Below, piece after piece: positions 30,867-42,950 of a stretch of 64,000 nucleotides of DNA. The stretch is from assembly GCF_026151205.1 (NCBI RefSeq), contig NC_087082.1, positions 19,740,494 through 19,804,493 on the forward strand. The letters run 5' to 3'. The translations under genes were made by a program, and so were the position numbers. The notes under the pieces were generated by a model. The model ran no database searches. It saw only the letters and a list, made by a program, of their open reading frames with translations, and had not been told where the DNA came from. How positions within the stretch are numbered: position 1 is the stretch's first letter; each line of letters begins with the position of its first letter. The stretch is from Bolinopsis microptera (Eukaryota > Ctenophora > Tentaculata > Lobata > Bolinopsidae).

Positions 30867-33030
30867 GTAGTTGTTCTAAAAAAGGTGTTTGATGTGAAAA
30901 TGGTGCGAGTGATGGTCAACGAATTTCATAAGAATAAATTTGGGCTAGACAGACTTAGTTTATGCGGGCAGACCGGAAGAATGTTCGATTGAACCAAGTA
31001 CTAGTTTTTAATAATCATTTAAGTATGTAGTTAGTTGAACCACATATTCGACGACCACATAGTTTTTCTGGTTATCTATACTATATTTTAAACTTGACGA
31101 AATCCCCCCGGAAACAGGGGCATCGACCAAAAAATGTCCATCTGGTAAGCTAATTTCAGCTCGCAAATGGGTTGCTTTTTGGCAGGGTTGTAAAAAAAGG
31201 ATAGGAATAGGTATATACTTATATAGCATTCTTAGAATTTTGATTTAGGCTTTAGATTTCTTATACCTTATTCGGGAATATTATAGCGGGTTAATTTATG
31301 ACTGGGAAAATTAATGACCGGGAAAAATATGGCGGACTTTCCCAAAACCCGCCAAATTATCCCAGTCATGAATTTACCGGTGGCCGACCTTTCAAGTTTT
31401 TTTTCAGAGGTCAACAAATTTTCAACCGAAATTTCTGTTTTTTGTTACTTGTTAAAGAAGTTATTTCAATTTACAGTTATTGATATTACTCATAAATAGA
31501 AAAAAAGACACGTCTATTTAAAGGAAAATAAATCTAAGCAATAATAAGTCAAATCTTCATTAAAGCGTATTCTCATTCTCATTATCGCTAATGTCCCCTC
31601 CATTATCATTATTGATATCCCCCTGCTGCTGAGCGTCAAATTCGAAGTCGTATTGTTGTCTTCACAAGACTTTCAATTTGTCCGCTAGTGGGGCTACTGC
31701 TCTGAAGGTCAGCCGGAGCTTGATTTCCTGCCCACCGCTTGGTATTGGGGAACGTCTTGGCTTTGCATCTTCAACTGCTCCAGTAATCAATCTACCGTGG
31801 ACCATGAAATAGTGGCACAGTTTACTCACTTCTAGCGGGATGTGACCACAAGTTAATTTAACGAAAAACTCCCTCTTTCTTTAGTCTACACACTGCACAC
31901 GAGAAGCGATCAATCTTTAGCGACTCAGCTGATGTCTCTCGCTCCAAGTCCATTCATGGGCAAGAGAAATGAGAATCACGGTTTATCCTGAAATCTGATT
32001 TCTATAACCAAATTGTGATTTTTATAACGAAATTATGGTAGCAACAGCCAATAAAGTTACAGCCCTCCATCCACTGCTTCAAAAGTCTTCTCTAGCACAT
32101 ATGAGACTTCAGGTAAAATATAATGATCACCACCCCCTTGGAACCCCATAATCTGACTCGGCGGGTTTTATTTGACATACGTTGCATGCCACTTTTCGCG
32201 CGCGAAGCGCGCGCCGCCGAAGGCGGTGAGGTAAAATAAACGTTAGATAAAAAAAAAATATTATCTCTGATATTGGGATACGAAACATGTATCAAGGTTT
32301 TATTATGACTGGTAAAATTTTTGACCGGGAAAAATATGGCGTAATTTTCAAAAACCCACCACTTTATCCCAGTCATAATATTCCCGAGTAAGGAAATTAA
32401 CGTCGGTGAGGTAAAATAAACGTTAGAATAATGCCGTAATTTCGTCAAAGGTTACCTGCGCCCGTGCGCCGTTGCGCAGCAACATCAAAACATTGCCAGT
32501 GCGCGAGCAACACAGATTTGCAACGTGCGTTGTTATGTTTTATGATATTTATATACTTCATGATTAGCTCACGCTATAACTATTCATAACTTTTTTTGTG
32601 ATTGATATTTTTGATGCGGTAAAAGGTATCGATTAGGGAATTCGATTACTTATAACTTACTTACTTTGGTTACTTTGGTTGTGTTTATCCTCGTAGCAGG
32701 AAGGGTCATCAGATTTCTGACCACCTCGATGGCGAGTAGTCTACCAGGGAATTAGACCAGCTGCAGCTATAACCGGAAGTCGGAGGGTTGTCCGGTATCA
32801 AAGCAATAAACTTGGACAAACTAACTAACTTTGTCGTCAATTTCAAATACAATCCATACTTTTTGCAGTACAGAGCTTAAACTTTAAGCTTTAACTTTAA
32901 GTTAAAGCTAAATGGTGAAGAGATTAGAGAAATTTAAACATAAATGATTTTGTAAATTTCTTCGAACAAAGCTTTCGACTTGCGGGTTTTTAGTATACTA
33001 TGTATAGTCATGTATACATGACTGTTTCAG
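30867..33030. other. Repeat-rich interval upstream of the receptor gene
   Basis: No gene is supported. Two related blocks share ATGACTGGGAAAATTAATGA-type ends: 31296-31375 and 32306-32385. Each ends in an inverted CCCAGTCAT, so they look like short hairpin-type elements. CGCGCGCGAAGCGCGCG near 32197 and GCCGCCGAAGGCGG near 32210 are GC-rich palindromes. A 24-base string beginning CGGTGAGGTAAAATAAACG occurs at 32223 and again at 32404, flanking the second block. The remainder to 33030 is AT-rich and, if the gene model is right, would be intron or upstream flank of the receptor. Confidence 0.45.
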
Positions 33031-36000
33031 GTCTTGAAAGATTTTCTTGGGGTGATTTCTATAGCTGGTCAGATTGTTCAGCCGACTGTGGAGGAGGCAC
33101 TAGATCCAGATATAGGCTGTGTGAAATTAGAAAAAAAAATGCAATGATTGCTATGGATACCCCATTGGGACAGTCATATTGTGAAGGGAATAGTACCGAG
33201 TACCAGATCTGCAACTCAAAGAAATGCCCTAGTGAGTGTAACAAAACAATTCGCGACATGATTCTAAGTTAGGAATAAGTTTTACCAACATTGCTTTTGT
33301 AACTACTCAACTATATATATCTGACCATATATTTTGGACATTTTAAAGTTAGATGCTGTTAGTGTTCAAATTAATGAAGTACAGCAAAAATTCTAAAACT
33401 TGCCAGATTATATACCGTCGAATTTTGTGTACCGTTATACCATTGTTTAATCCCCAGAAATGTGCGACTTCGTAAATGGGAAGAGTTCTATCCCATGTAC
33501 GACATGGGATATAATGTTAAATAAAATGAAAAATCTTAATATATAACGTATTAAAATTGGACTTTCTGTATTTAATAAATATAATCGTCTAAAGCATTGC
33601 TTACTATTACAGATGAAGTTCAGTTTTCTCTTTACGGGACGGATGGTAAACCAAGCAACGGAAGTGCTGGAGTAGTTTTGGTTAAAGTGCTTAACCGGGT
33701 TTGGCTACTAATGTTTTATATTGTATTATTGTAACTGTCTTAATGTGAAAGTAACTAGTATAAAGGCCCCGTGAACGAATATTTAATATTATATTATATC
33801 TTTATAATATGTGTATTTCAAAACGTCTTTACTGCACCAGCTCAAGGAATAAAAATGTGTATCCGAAAATATTGAAAGAGTTGGAAAATGTTTCAGTTTA
33901 TAAATATTTATAAAATTGTCAATCAAAACATTGTTAATTTTTATTGATATTCAGCACAAACTGCGTTTTCACAACATTCTTTTGTGTGGTTTGGCCTAGT
34001 CGAACAAAAATATATTTGATAAATATCTAAAATTTGACAATATTTTTCATCTGTTTTTGTTTTCAGACAGCAACCGTCTCTCTGTCGAACTTCTCAGACT
34101 ACAAAGCAAATGTCATATGCAAGAAGCTTGGGTATGATTATGCCGAGGATTGGTTTGATTTAGATAACGAGTACTTTTGGGGAGCGATAGAAACCTGGTA
34201 AGGAACGCTTTATTTATAACTGTTTTAGTGCTTAATGACAAACTTTGTGGCGATGTTAAACAATGTGCTTCTGTGAAAGCGGGAAAACTTTTGACTTAAT
34301 TTTTATTAGAATTGATTATTTGATCAATGAATAGAGACTTTGTATTTAATTAACGAGCAAATTTTGATTTTGCGGCTTGGATCAAATTTGTCTGATTTTT
34401 ATTTCATTTTGCTCAATCCCGTTTCTCAAGATGGTCAAAAATACGGTCTCTTTTGCTCCTAAGCATTTAATTTCAATATCAACTTCAACTTGAGGACTGC
34501 TCCAACAAAAAATCCCTTTTAAACAAGTGCTGAATTATAATTGTGCAAGTGTACATTATGTTCTCATCAATTAAATTCCAAACACAGGATCACTGTATTA
34601 GATGATGCACCAGAACGATACCAAGAAATCCTGAAACATGGCGATAACAAAGAAAATACAGCAATGAGAAATCTGCTAGATCATGCTAGAGTGATGACAA
34701 ATTTTTCTTGTGATAAAACTAAAAGTGATTTTGATTTCGATAGCTGTTCTTATTCCTTGGAGAGGAGACATTTCCGTACGGGCAATAAATATAATAACTA
34801 TACATTGGGACTTCTTTGCAATGTACAGCCTGGTAAGTCCTAAATATACCATTTATCTTAGCATATTTCTTTTTATTTGTTGTGTCTAACAATTAATAAT
34901 ATAAAATATTAAAGAATATACAAATGGACATTTATTACTTATTTTCAGTTTATTCTTATTTTCACCTTTAGCGGCTGAAAAATATTTACGCTGCACACTG
35001 CACACTGGTTTTGAAGCAACATTGATATTGTTATTTCTTTAAAAATTATTTCAGGATCGTGTAACATTGCCGAAACTAACGGATTTTTTAAAAATGTTTG
35101 TCAACAAGACGAAAATTTTAAAATTATTGAATGCATCGATTCCTCAAAATATTACGTATATCTTCCACGTAAGCGACCGAAATCAGCAAACTACCGCTAC
35201 CCTGAAGTAACAAAGCTCTGTTCTAAGGATCCTCGCATTTATCAAGGTTGTATAGATGACGAGCAAAACACCATATCATTATCACTGATGTTACAATCAG
35301 GAGACAATTCGAAATCTTTTTGTAACAGAAATTTTACAAAACAGATTAGGGTAGTAAAACCTGATGTTTTCACCCTTATCCCTGATGATCCATTTTATAT
35401 GGCCAGGGGTTTTTTTATGACTAATTTTACTACATGTAATGGATTATGTGAAGTTCATGGTTGTCTTGATGAAGCGTTGTGTAATGGTTATCGTTATGGT
35501 ATATTTTGTGAGAGTATCACAAATAATATGTCATATGTGAGCGTGCAACAAATATGCGATACCAGAGTTGATTGCGAAAGTGGTGAGGATGAAATTGGTT
35601 GTAACAAGTACAATCATCATATGATAGATCTCTATACTGGTAAGAATGGTTTATTTAACATAAAACCTCGAGGAAATGAAGCCATCAATTATTTGGATTA
35701 CAAAGATAACCTTGCTCAGAAAAAACTGTATGAAGATGTCAAAAAGAGCAAACAATGCCTTCCAACATGGAATCCAATACCGAATCCAGAATGGAATCGA
35801 GAATCATCGTTCTCATACCAGAGGCTTTCTAATTTTACAAGATGTTCTGCGCTAATTATTTATAGAGCTTTCTATATTGATTTATCAACAAACATAATGA
35901 AGCAAGTTGACGGTAAGCCGTATGTGCCATACTGCAAATTCTTTATGGATCAAACCAATTGTACGGACCCAATGAGAGGAGTAGTGTCGTGCATGATTGA

Positions 36001-38707
36001 CGGCTACCCATCTACAGTGTCTAAATTTGCCACCTGCGTTCAGAACCCAGGTTTGTGCGATGATGGGTTTGACAGCTTATGTTTGAGAACCAGTCGCTCT
36101 TGTAATGTCCATAAGCATCGATTTTGCAATGGAATTTCAGACTGTTCCGATAAAAGTGATGAAACATCCAAGATCTGTGACAGAATGACTTTGTCTACAT
36201 GTTCCCGCCGATATCGTCACGACAAAAAACTTCCCATACCCATCTCTTGGCTGATGGACGGAAGTAAAGACTGTCTTAAGGGAGAAGACGAAACAGAAAT
36301 CTGGCCAACATGTGGAATCGGCAGATTGTCTCGTTATGTGCCTGACAGCAGTAAATGTGAAGATGTTTACATCTGCAGCCCTAGATCGTACCATTACGTA
36401 ATGTTCCAAGATCTGTGTAACGGTTATGACATTTGTGATCATGCAAGAGTTTGCGGTCAGACTAGATCATCCGAACATGTTTTCACAAACCCCATCGCCA
36501 TTGGAACAAGAAATCCATTGGAATTTCTTATACATTGTGTTGCCGGAGTGAGTACAAGTTTAGGTCACTATATATCACAATGCGTCAAAAAAGATTTCTT
36601 GCCAGTCTCAATTTTTGGACTCGATGGTATACCAAAGATTGTTTTACCAAAGACCATGGTAGACTGCACAAACGTATATGGAAGAGTGTACGTTTATCTT
36701 AGTTGCTTGAAAAAATGCAAAGAGCAGCCTGTTTGTCCATTGCGACCACTTAACTATGACTCATGTAAGATTGATAATCAATACGAGGACAGGATTTTTA
36801 CAATAGAAAATAAGAATCGCCTGACCTTTTTAAATAAAAATAAGAAAAGTGGACGGTATCAAAATAACATATTTCTCTGCAACAACGATAGATGTGTCGA
36901 TTATGACAAAGTTTGCAATTTGGTAGACGATTGTGGCGATAGCTCAGATGAAGATACATGTATTAACAACTTTTTATGCATATCTTCAAAACGCTTCATT
37001 GGACGGAGCCAGAAATGTGATGGGAAAATAGATTGTGCTGACTACACCGACGAGTGCAATGAGGACTGTAGAACAACAATTATTTCAAAACTCTCTCTAA
37101 AGGTTTTCAGTTGGGTTGTTGGTTGTGCAGCAGTTATCCTAAACTCTGTCAAACTTTTTAAGAATTTTAGACACCTGGCAACCAGACATTTTACGTCTGC
37201 ATTGAACAATAAAGCTCTGACAACTGTCATTCATATTGGGGATCTAATAACGGGACTGTACCTGTTAACCATCGCTACTTTAGACTCAGTCATCTTTGCG
37301 GAATCATACTGTAAAGAAAGATATAATTGGTTATCCAGTGATGGGTGTGCTTTCTTGGGAGTGTTCAGTACATTCGGTGGTCAAATATCCCTCTTTTCAA
37401 TGACAGTTCTCAGCATATTTAGGGCTATCGGTATCATCAAAGTCCAAAAACTGACATCCAAACATGCAGCTGCAAAAATGGTCATCATCATCGCAATAAT
37501 GTCAATTGCATCATTTTATCTAGCCTATATCCCCTTAATGGTCCGATATGAGGATATCTTTGTCAATGGCATGACATATAATCCAAACATTACAATATTT
37601 CCAGCATTTGTGACCAAAGACATGCACATTAACAAGATAAGCAAGTATTATGGAAGACTCGTTGACTCTGCCGTGTACACTTGGGCAAAAATCGATAGTT
37701 TGATAAGCCCAATGTTTTCAAACCAATACGGAGGCATAGGGAGACGCAAAGTTCATTTTTATGGCAATGATGGCGTTTGTCTGTTCAAATACTTTGTATC
37801 AGGAGAAGACTCACAAAAAGTTTATGTATGGTCAAATCTAATCCTGAATTTTGTGTGTTTCACCATCATATTTATCTGCTACAGCAAGGTTTTGTTCTTT
37901 ACAAAGAGCTCAAAACGACGAGATAGAATGTGCAATAACGAAGCCCAAAATAGGCGCTCAAGAGATAAAGAGGAACCCAATCTTCAAATAGCCCTCATAA
38001 TTGCGACAGATTTCTTTTGTTGGGTCCCTTTTATATCGGTGTGTATGTTGCATTCTTTTGAATTAATGGATGCTACAGCCTTGTATCCAATATCTTCGAT
38101 CGTGATTCTACCAATAAATTCTGTTATAAATCCCATTCTATATCATGATTACATAATCGTGACAATCAAGTTGATGGTAAATAAAATTAGATATTGGGTA
38201 TCTCTATTTTACATGTCTTATATAAGACGATGTTTACTATCGATAAACAAATTCGCTAGAACTTTACGAAAGAAAAGAGATGTGGAAAGAAACGTCGCCA
38301 TGACTCCGCAATCTGCTTTCAATGCAAATGAGCTGTCAGGACAAAATGAAGAAATCAGAACTTGTAATAATAACAAAACTGTCAACAAGGAAGATTCTAC
38401 TTTTTTGCACAAAAATGATGATACTATGGACTTGGATTCTGCTTCAAAATCAGATATCACAAAAAAGAATTCCACCACATTAAGGGGGGGGGCCAATGGA
38501 TATTTTTTTGTGAAACTTGATTTCGAGATAGCAGTTGACCAACAAACTAGGACCAGTGACCGAACTTTTGAGGGGGTCCCGGACCCTAACCGCCAAACGG
38601 TGCCTGCGGGGCAGCCACGCCCATATTTGGTCCAAATTAGGCCCAATTTAGCCAAATACCCTGAACATGCCCAAAACCCAAATTTTAGGTGCTCTACTTG
38701 TAGCTAG
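33031..38707 (+). CDS. TSP1/SRCR-like/LDLa class A GPCR, multi-exon, 3' end altered by a transposon
   Basis: Five exons join in phase: 33031-33231, 33613-33686, 34067-34197, 34588-34832 and 35055-38707, with AG acceptors and GT donors (the donor at 33687, GTGCTT, is weak). The exons encode a thrombospondin type 1 repeat (WSDCSADCGGGTRSRYRLC), an SRCR-like segment (ANVICKKLGYDYAEDW), a Cys-containing linker, then a large ectodomain. LDLa-type modules there include CDTRVDCESGEDEIGC, CNGISDCSDKSDE, CNLVDDCGDSSDEDTC and CDGKIDCADYTDEC. Seven hydrophobic helices follow from about codon 598 to 955 counted from the ATG at 35288. Helix 3 ends in FRA instead of DRY; helix 7 has NPILY (NPxxY type). LDLa-class A receptors include the relaxin receptor and GRL101-like groups; no leucine-rich repeats are seen here. 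Ligand unknown. The 5' exon or exons are missing upstream on this strand. The last 74 codons come from an inserted element. Confidence 0.88.
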
Positions 38708-39840
38708 TGGTCTCCTGAACTCGTATATGAAATTTCATCAAGATTGGACAAAAAATGACTGAGTTATGAGCCAAAAACCATATGCCCATATTTGGGCATA
38801 CGCACCAAATTTGGTAGATTTCGTCCCATAAATTGGTCAAATATCAATATTTTTCACTGAAACTTACTTTATATGAAAGGTAAGCCTAAACTACATATTC
38901 TCTGTAAGTTATAGCTTTATATCTGTTTAAATGTGGATACTAAGGCGAAAATACCACAAAAAATGAACTAAATTGCCCATATCTCGGTTCGCGATATTCG
39001 CGGAATTGATCTCATTAAAATTGTAACAACTCGATCAGTTTTCAAAATTTTTCCATGAAATTTTCGGAATCGACTCGAAATCGCATTTCCACCTTAGTTT
39101 GAGAACAGATTTTTGATTTAGGCCTCAAAAAAAATTTGGCGGCCAAATTCCAAAATTTTCCCGGAGAAATTCAGAATTTGGCCGCCAAATTTTTTTTGAG
39201 GCCTTAATCAAAAATCTGTTCTCAAACTAAGGTGGAAATGCGATTTCGAGTCGATTCCGAAAATTTCATGGAAAAATTTTGAAAACTGATTGAGTTGTTA
39301 CAATTTTAATGAGATCAATTCCGCGAATATCGCGACCCAAAATATGGGCAATTTAGTTCATTTTTTGTGGTCTTTTCGCCTTAGTATCCACATTTAAACA
39401 GATATAAAGCTATAACTTACAGAGAATATGTAGTTTAGGCTTACCTTTCATATAAAGTAAGTTTCAGTGACAAATATTGATATTTGACCAATTTATGGGA
39501 CGAAATCTACCAAATTTGGTGCGTATGCCCAAATATGGGCATATGGTTTTTGGCTCATAACTCAGTCATTTTTTGTCCAATCTTGATGAGATTTCATATA
39601 CGACTTCAAGAGACCACTAGCTACAAGTAGAGCACCTAAAATTTGGGTTTTGGGCATATTCAGAGTATTTGGCTAAATTGGGCCTAATTTGGACCAAATA
39701 TGGGCGTGGCTGCCCCGCGGGCACCGTTTGGCGGTTGGGGTCCGGGACCCCCTCAAAAGTTCGGTCACTGGTCTTAGTTTGTTGGTCAACTGCTATCTCA
39801 AAATCAAGTTTCACAAAAAAATATCCATTGGCCCCCCCCC
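38484..39840. mobile_element. 1.36-kb foldback element with TTAA target duplication, inserted in the GPCR coding exon
   Basis: Two arms of 667 bases (38484-39150 and 39174-39840) are near-perfect inverted repeats around a 23-base loop. Each outer end is a run of nine G (or C) followed by CCAATGGATATTTTTTTGTG. TTAA flanks both sides (38480-38483 and 39841-39844), as expected of a target-site duplication of the piggyBac type. The element encodes no transposase. It carries, in both arms, the block ACCAACAAACTAGGACCAGT, also found in other repeats of the window. Transcribed, it would form a very long RNA hairpin. The class is inferred from TTAA only; a G-run end is not typical of known piggyBac ends. 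Confidence 0.93.
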
Positions 39841-39960
39841 TTAAATAAAACAGAAACTGAATATTCGAAAATTTTCCTAACAGGAAAAGTTTTCGCGAGC
39901 AAATTCAGTATTACGCAAACGATATTGACAACCATTCCTGAAGAATGCGAAACATCTTAA
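39841..39960 (+). pseudogene. Displaced native 3' end of the GPCR reading frame
   Basis: If the foldback element and one TTAA copy are removed, the GPCR frame continues from the leucine codon at 38480 into this segment and stays open for 38 more codons, to a TAA at 39958-39960. With the element in place, this stretch is no longer translated and a 74-codon element-derived tail is used. This segment lies in the cytoplasmic tail, after the seventh helix. The continuity of frame is directly visible; the idea that this is the ancestral C-terminus follows from it. Confidence 0.85.
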
Positions 39961-41539
39961 AACGATGATTTTATCTTGGAAAAAGATAAAGGAAAAAGGA
40001 AAGGCTCGATTTTTTTTAACTGAAATTTTTATTTAACTGAAAGAGAATGGTATTATTGCCGTGGAATATACTTGATCGTTAAATGATTGAATAGATATGA
40101 TTATGAAGAGACAATTACTATTTTAGAGAACCGTGAACTTCATTTCAGCAGGCATAAGTCAAGACACTGGTGTACATATCCCAGGCCCGGCTATGCCAAG
40201 TGAAAATCTATATTAAATCACGGCACTTTCTAGTATTAGCCACAATAATCCAAATGAAACTTACAGTTTCATTTAAGCCCCACTCTCAGCCCCGCTCCCA
40301 TTCTGGTAATTAGTGTTTTTGGCAACCCTGAACGGTGCACTATTACATAACACACATTGCACCAGTCCAGCAGAGCGCCAAGCTTCTAGAATCATCCCCA
40401 GCGCAAGCCCCAATTACCAGCAGTATTAGGGAAGCCGACGCGACGCGACTTAAACCCAAGACTAATTTCTCCCAACCAGTTAAATCACGTAAACAGGGCC
40501 AACCCCTGTTGCCGCTTCCGAGCACAAATCCACTGAAAGTTTTCAACACAAAAGTGTCTGGGATCCATGAATCCCGGGGTTCCACGGAGTAAAAATTAAT
40601 TTGATTCAGTTGCTCCCGGACAATTCTTGTTTGCAAGACTTTCATCCCACTATATAAGCCGTGTAACATTGCCCTGGTACAGTTTTGGTAATCCAGCCGT
40701 ATCCCTGGCTGAAGCCAAAACTTACAAAATTCGAAAATCCTCCCCTTACCAACTTTATGGTTTATTGACCCAGATTATCCAATGCTGGCAATAAATCTCA
40801 AACTTAACACATCTTCACTACCACTTTTCCATTCATAGGGTGATCCACATTATTGTTTATTTTTTTTGACGATGCTTGTTTATGTATTTAGCCCCTGCCA
40901 TTTTACGTTGCATTTATCCAAGTCTTTTATTAGTACAATTTAAGGTCAATCCTAAATTAACGATCATTTTATATCCGTAATAAAGTAATAAGCAACGAAC
41001 AAATCTTAAGCACCTCCTAAGCTATACGGACGGCCTTATCATATACGCATTAAGTCTATAGTCCTGGCGGGACATTGAATCCCGTGACCCAGCTAGCTGC
41101 ACGAGCTTAAGATAGGCCACATAAATCATAATTGCTAACCGGGCAAATAATTAGTTTATTGGCGGTCATCCTGGCATGAGGACCAGTAGCCATAATATAA
41201 ATTCTATCCGCCACAAGCTCGTGCCTTGTATCGGTCATCCTCTTATTCATCATGATCCAATCCTGATCTCCTCCTCTTCACCAACTCAACTCTACATCAG
41301 GTTATGTACCCTTTCTTTATTTTATATCCACGCCTAATCAGCTCTAAGAGAATGCTTTTAAGCAAACTAAATACCTTGGTCAATGATCATCACATCACCT
41401 AGCATTTTAGCTAACTTATAGCCCAAGCTCTTAAAAGGCAGCCCTTACAACTGGGTATCGGGTGTAGAACTATCCCTTTACATTTTAGCTTCGAACTCAA
41501 AAACATATTTATTTCCCATTTCATCTATCACCGCGAAGA
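39961..41539. other. Intergenic interval between the receptor and the next possible exon
   Basis: I see no supported gene. The block 40340-40600 is GC-richer and has overlapping ORFs of 85 and 108 codons on opposite strands, neither with a recognisable domain. CTATATAAGCC near 40651 is a plausible TATA box, but nothing downstream supports a transcript. The sequence from 40680 to 41539 looks like ordinary non-coding DNA with moderate GC. Confidence 0.3.
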
Positions 41540-41914
41540 TTGACAAAACCTCACCACTCCACTGCCTCTCACTGGTTCGAGCAACCGCAGGAGAACTTGT
41601 ATCAAATTGACGGAAACTTCGACACCATCTCCCCTCCTAACAGTATCGAGTCTGTCCCCTCCCTGGAGGATCTCTACAGCTTCTTCGAGACCTCAGTCCT
41701 CAGCAAGCCAGCGGAGGAGGAGGTGGCGGGGTTGGTAGTGGGAAACCTGCAGAACCAATCTCTGAGAGAGGACGTGAAGAAGGAGCTGGACTGCGAGATT
41801 AAACAAGAACGTCTGGACGAGTCTGAGGAGATTATGATTGAGAAGATTGTAAATTTTTTCCCGATCCATGACTCAAAGTGCCGAAGGCACAAAAGAGTCA
41901 AGGACAAGGGTTAG
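41540..41914 (+). CDS. Possible host coding exon: acidic protein with SUMO-type motifs, unrecognised
   Basis: A 124-codon ORF with codon use and composition more like a real exon than its surroundings. It is acidic overall, with a stretch PSLEDLYSFFETS and two close matches to the sumoylation consensus (VKKE and IKQE) near residues 80-90. These are common in transcription regulators. A possible splice donor GTAAAT lies at about 41850, after EIMIEKI. If it is used, the Lys/Arg-rich end is intronic and the exon continues elsewhere. No downstream exon can be identified. I do not recognise the protein and assign no function. Confidence 0.4.
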   Translation: MTKPHHSTASHWFEQPQENLYQIDGNFDTISPPNSIESVPSLEDLYSFFETSVLSKPAEEEVAGLVVGNLQNQSLREDVKKELDCEIKQERLDESEEIMIEKIVNFFPIHDSKCRRHKRVKDKG

Positions 41915-42109
41915 CGATCGAGGTTTTTTTTGATATGGTAGCTTTGCGACCGTGCCTGCGTACGTACCTGCCCTTGCGCACTGTTATCGCCCACGTGACT
42001 TCCTGCGCAAAGTTATTTTGCGCACAAATCTGAATTAAATAATTGTTGGTGCGCGGCGCTGAACTGACCAAGTACATTATTAATTTCACGATGTACATAT
42101 CCCACTAGG

Positions 42110-42880
42110 CACTAATTGATAGCATACTATTATTATTTTGAGTTACTATTACTATTTTGCACAGATCCGTGTCGGGTGACAGGTTGCATAAACAATAAGC
42201 ATTATATGGTATGAATGCTTCTAAGACCGAGTTCATGACCATCAATATCCCTGACACTGTCGACTTACATTCTATCTCAGGCCGCCAGATTAAACAGGTT
42301 GATGACTTTAAATACCTCGGCTCTTTCATTGCGGACAGTAGAAAGGATTTCAACACAAGGAAAGGAATGGCCTGGTCAGCCTGTATTAAACTGCAAAAAG
42401 TCTGGTCCTCTGGCATTTCCGAACAACTGAAAGTCAAGTTCTTTAGAGCCTGTGTCGAACCAGTATTGCTCTATGGATCAGAGACATGGACCATAAACAA
42501 GCAGCTTGAGAAACGCCTCAACGGATGCTACACCCGTCTTTTAATGAAGGCCAAGAACATCTCGTGGAAGAAGCATCCAACCCTCAAGCAGATCTATGGC
42601 AACCTTCCATCTATTGCCTCAGTGGTTGCGTCGAGGCGTTCCAGATTTGCTGGGCATTGCATGAGAGCTTCTGACCAAGTTATCTCCACTATCCTCCCCT
42701 GGCGACTTGCCCAATCGGGCCGTGGAAGGAGACCACTCACCTTCCTGGACGTAGTAGCTCGTGACACTGGGCTCCAGTTAGACGACCTTCGAACTGTTAT
42801 GTGCGATCGAGACGTGTGGAGGCAGACAGTGAATGGGATTTCGATTGAGGATCGCCCAAAGTAAAAGTAAAAGTAAGTAT
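42110..42880 (+). mobile_element. 5'-truncated LINE: reverse transcriptase C-terminal fragment with a simple-repeat tail
   Basis: The open frame 42211-42864 (217 codons) encodes the part of a LINE reverse transcriptase after the catalytic palm. MNASKTEFMTIN matches the usual LNxxKTExM block, followed by FKYLGSFI, then VLLYGSETWT and the arginine-rich FAGHCMRASDQV region. The palm motif ADD is absent because the copy is 5'-truncated. The end is a short AAAGT-type tandem (AAAGTAAAAGTAAAAGTAAG, about 42857-42876), a tail type common in CR1/L2/RTE-like LINEs. It differs from both LINE-A and LINE-B and from the 15/30 kb copies. It is not a host gene. Confidence 0.8.
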
Positions 42881-42950
42881 GGTTACATAGAAATATACAC
42901 GATTTTCAAATTCAATATGGAATTATATTAACTTGGTGGCGCTCGGCCTG

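Noticed and set aside
38218-38655. A 145-codon minus-strand ORF opposite the GPCR tail
   Set aside because: It is a shadow of the receptor exon and the foldback arm, with no independent features.
40640-40680. A promoter at CTATATAAGCC
   Set aside because: It is a TATA-like string only; no gene start or transcript evidence follows.
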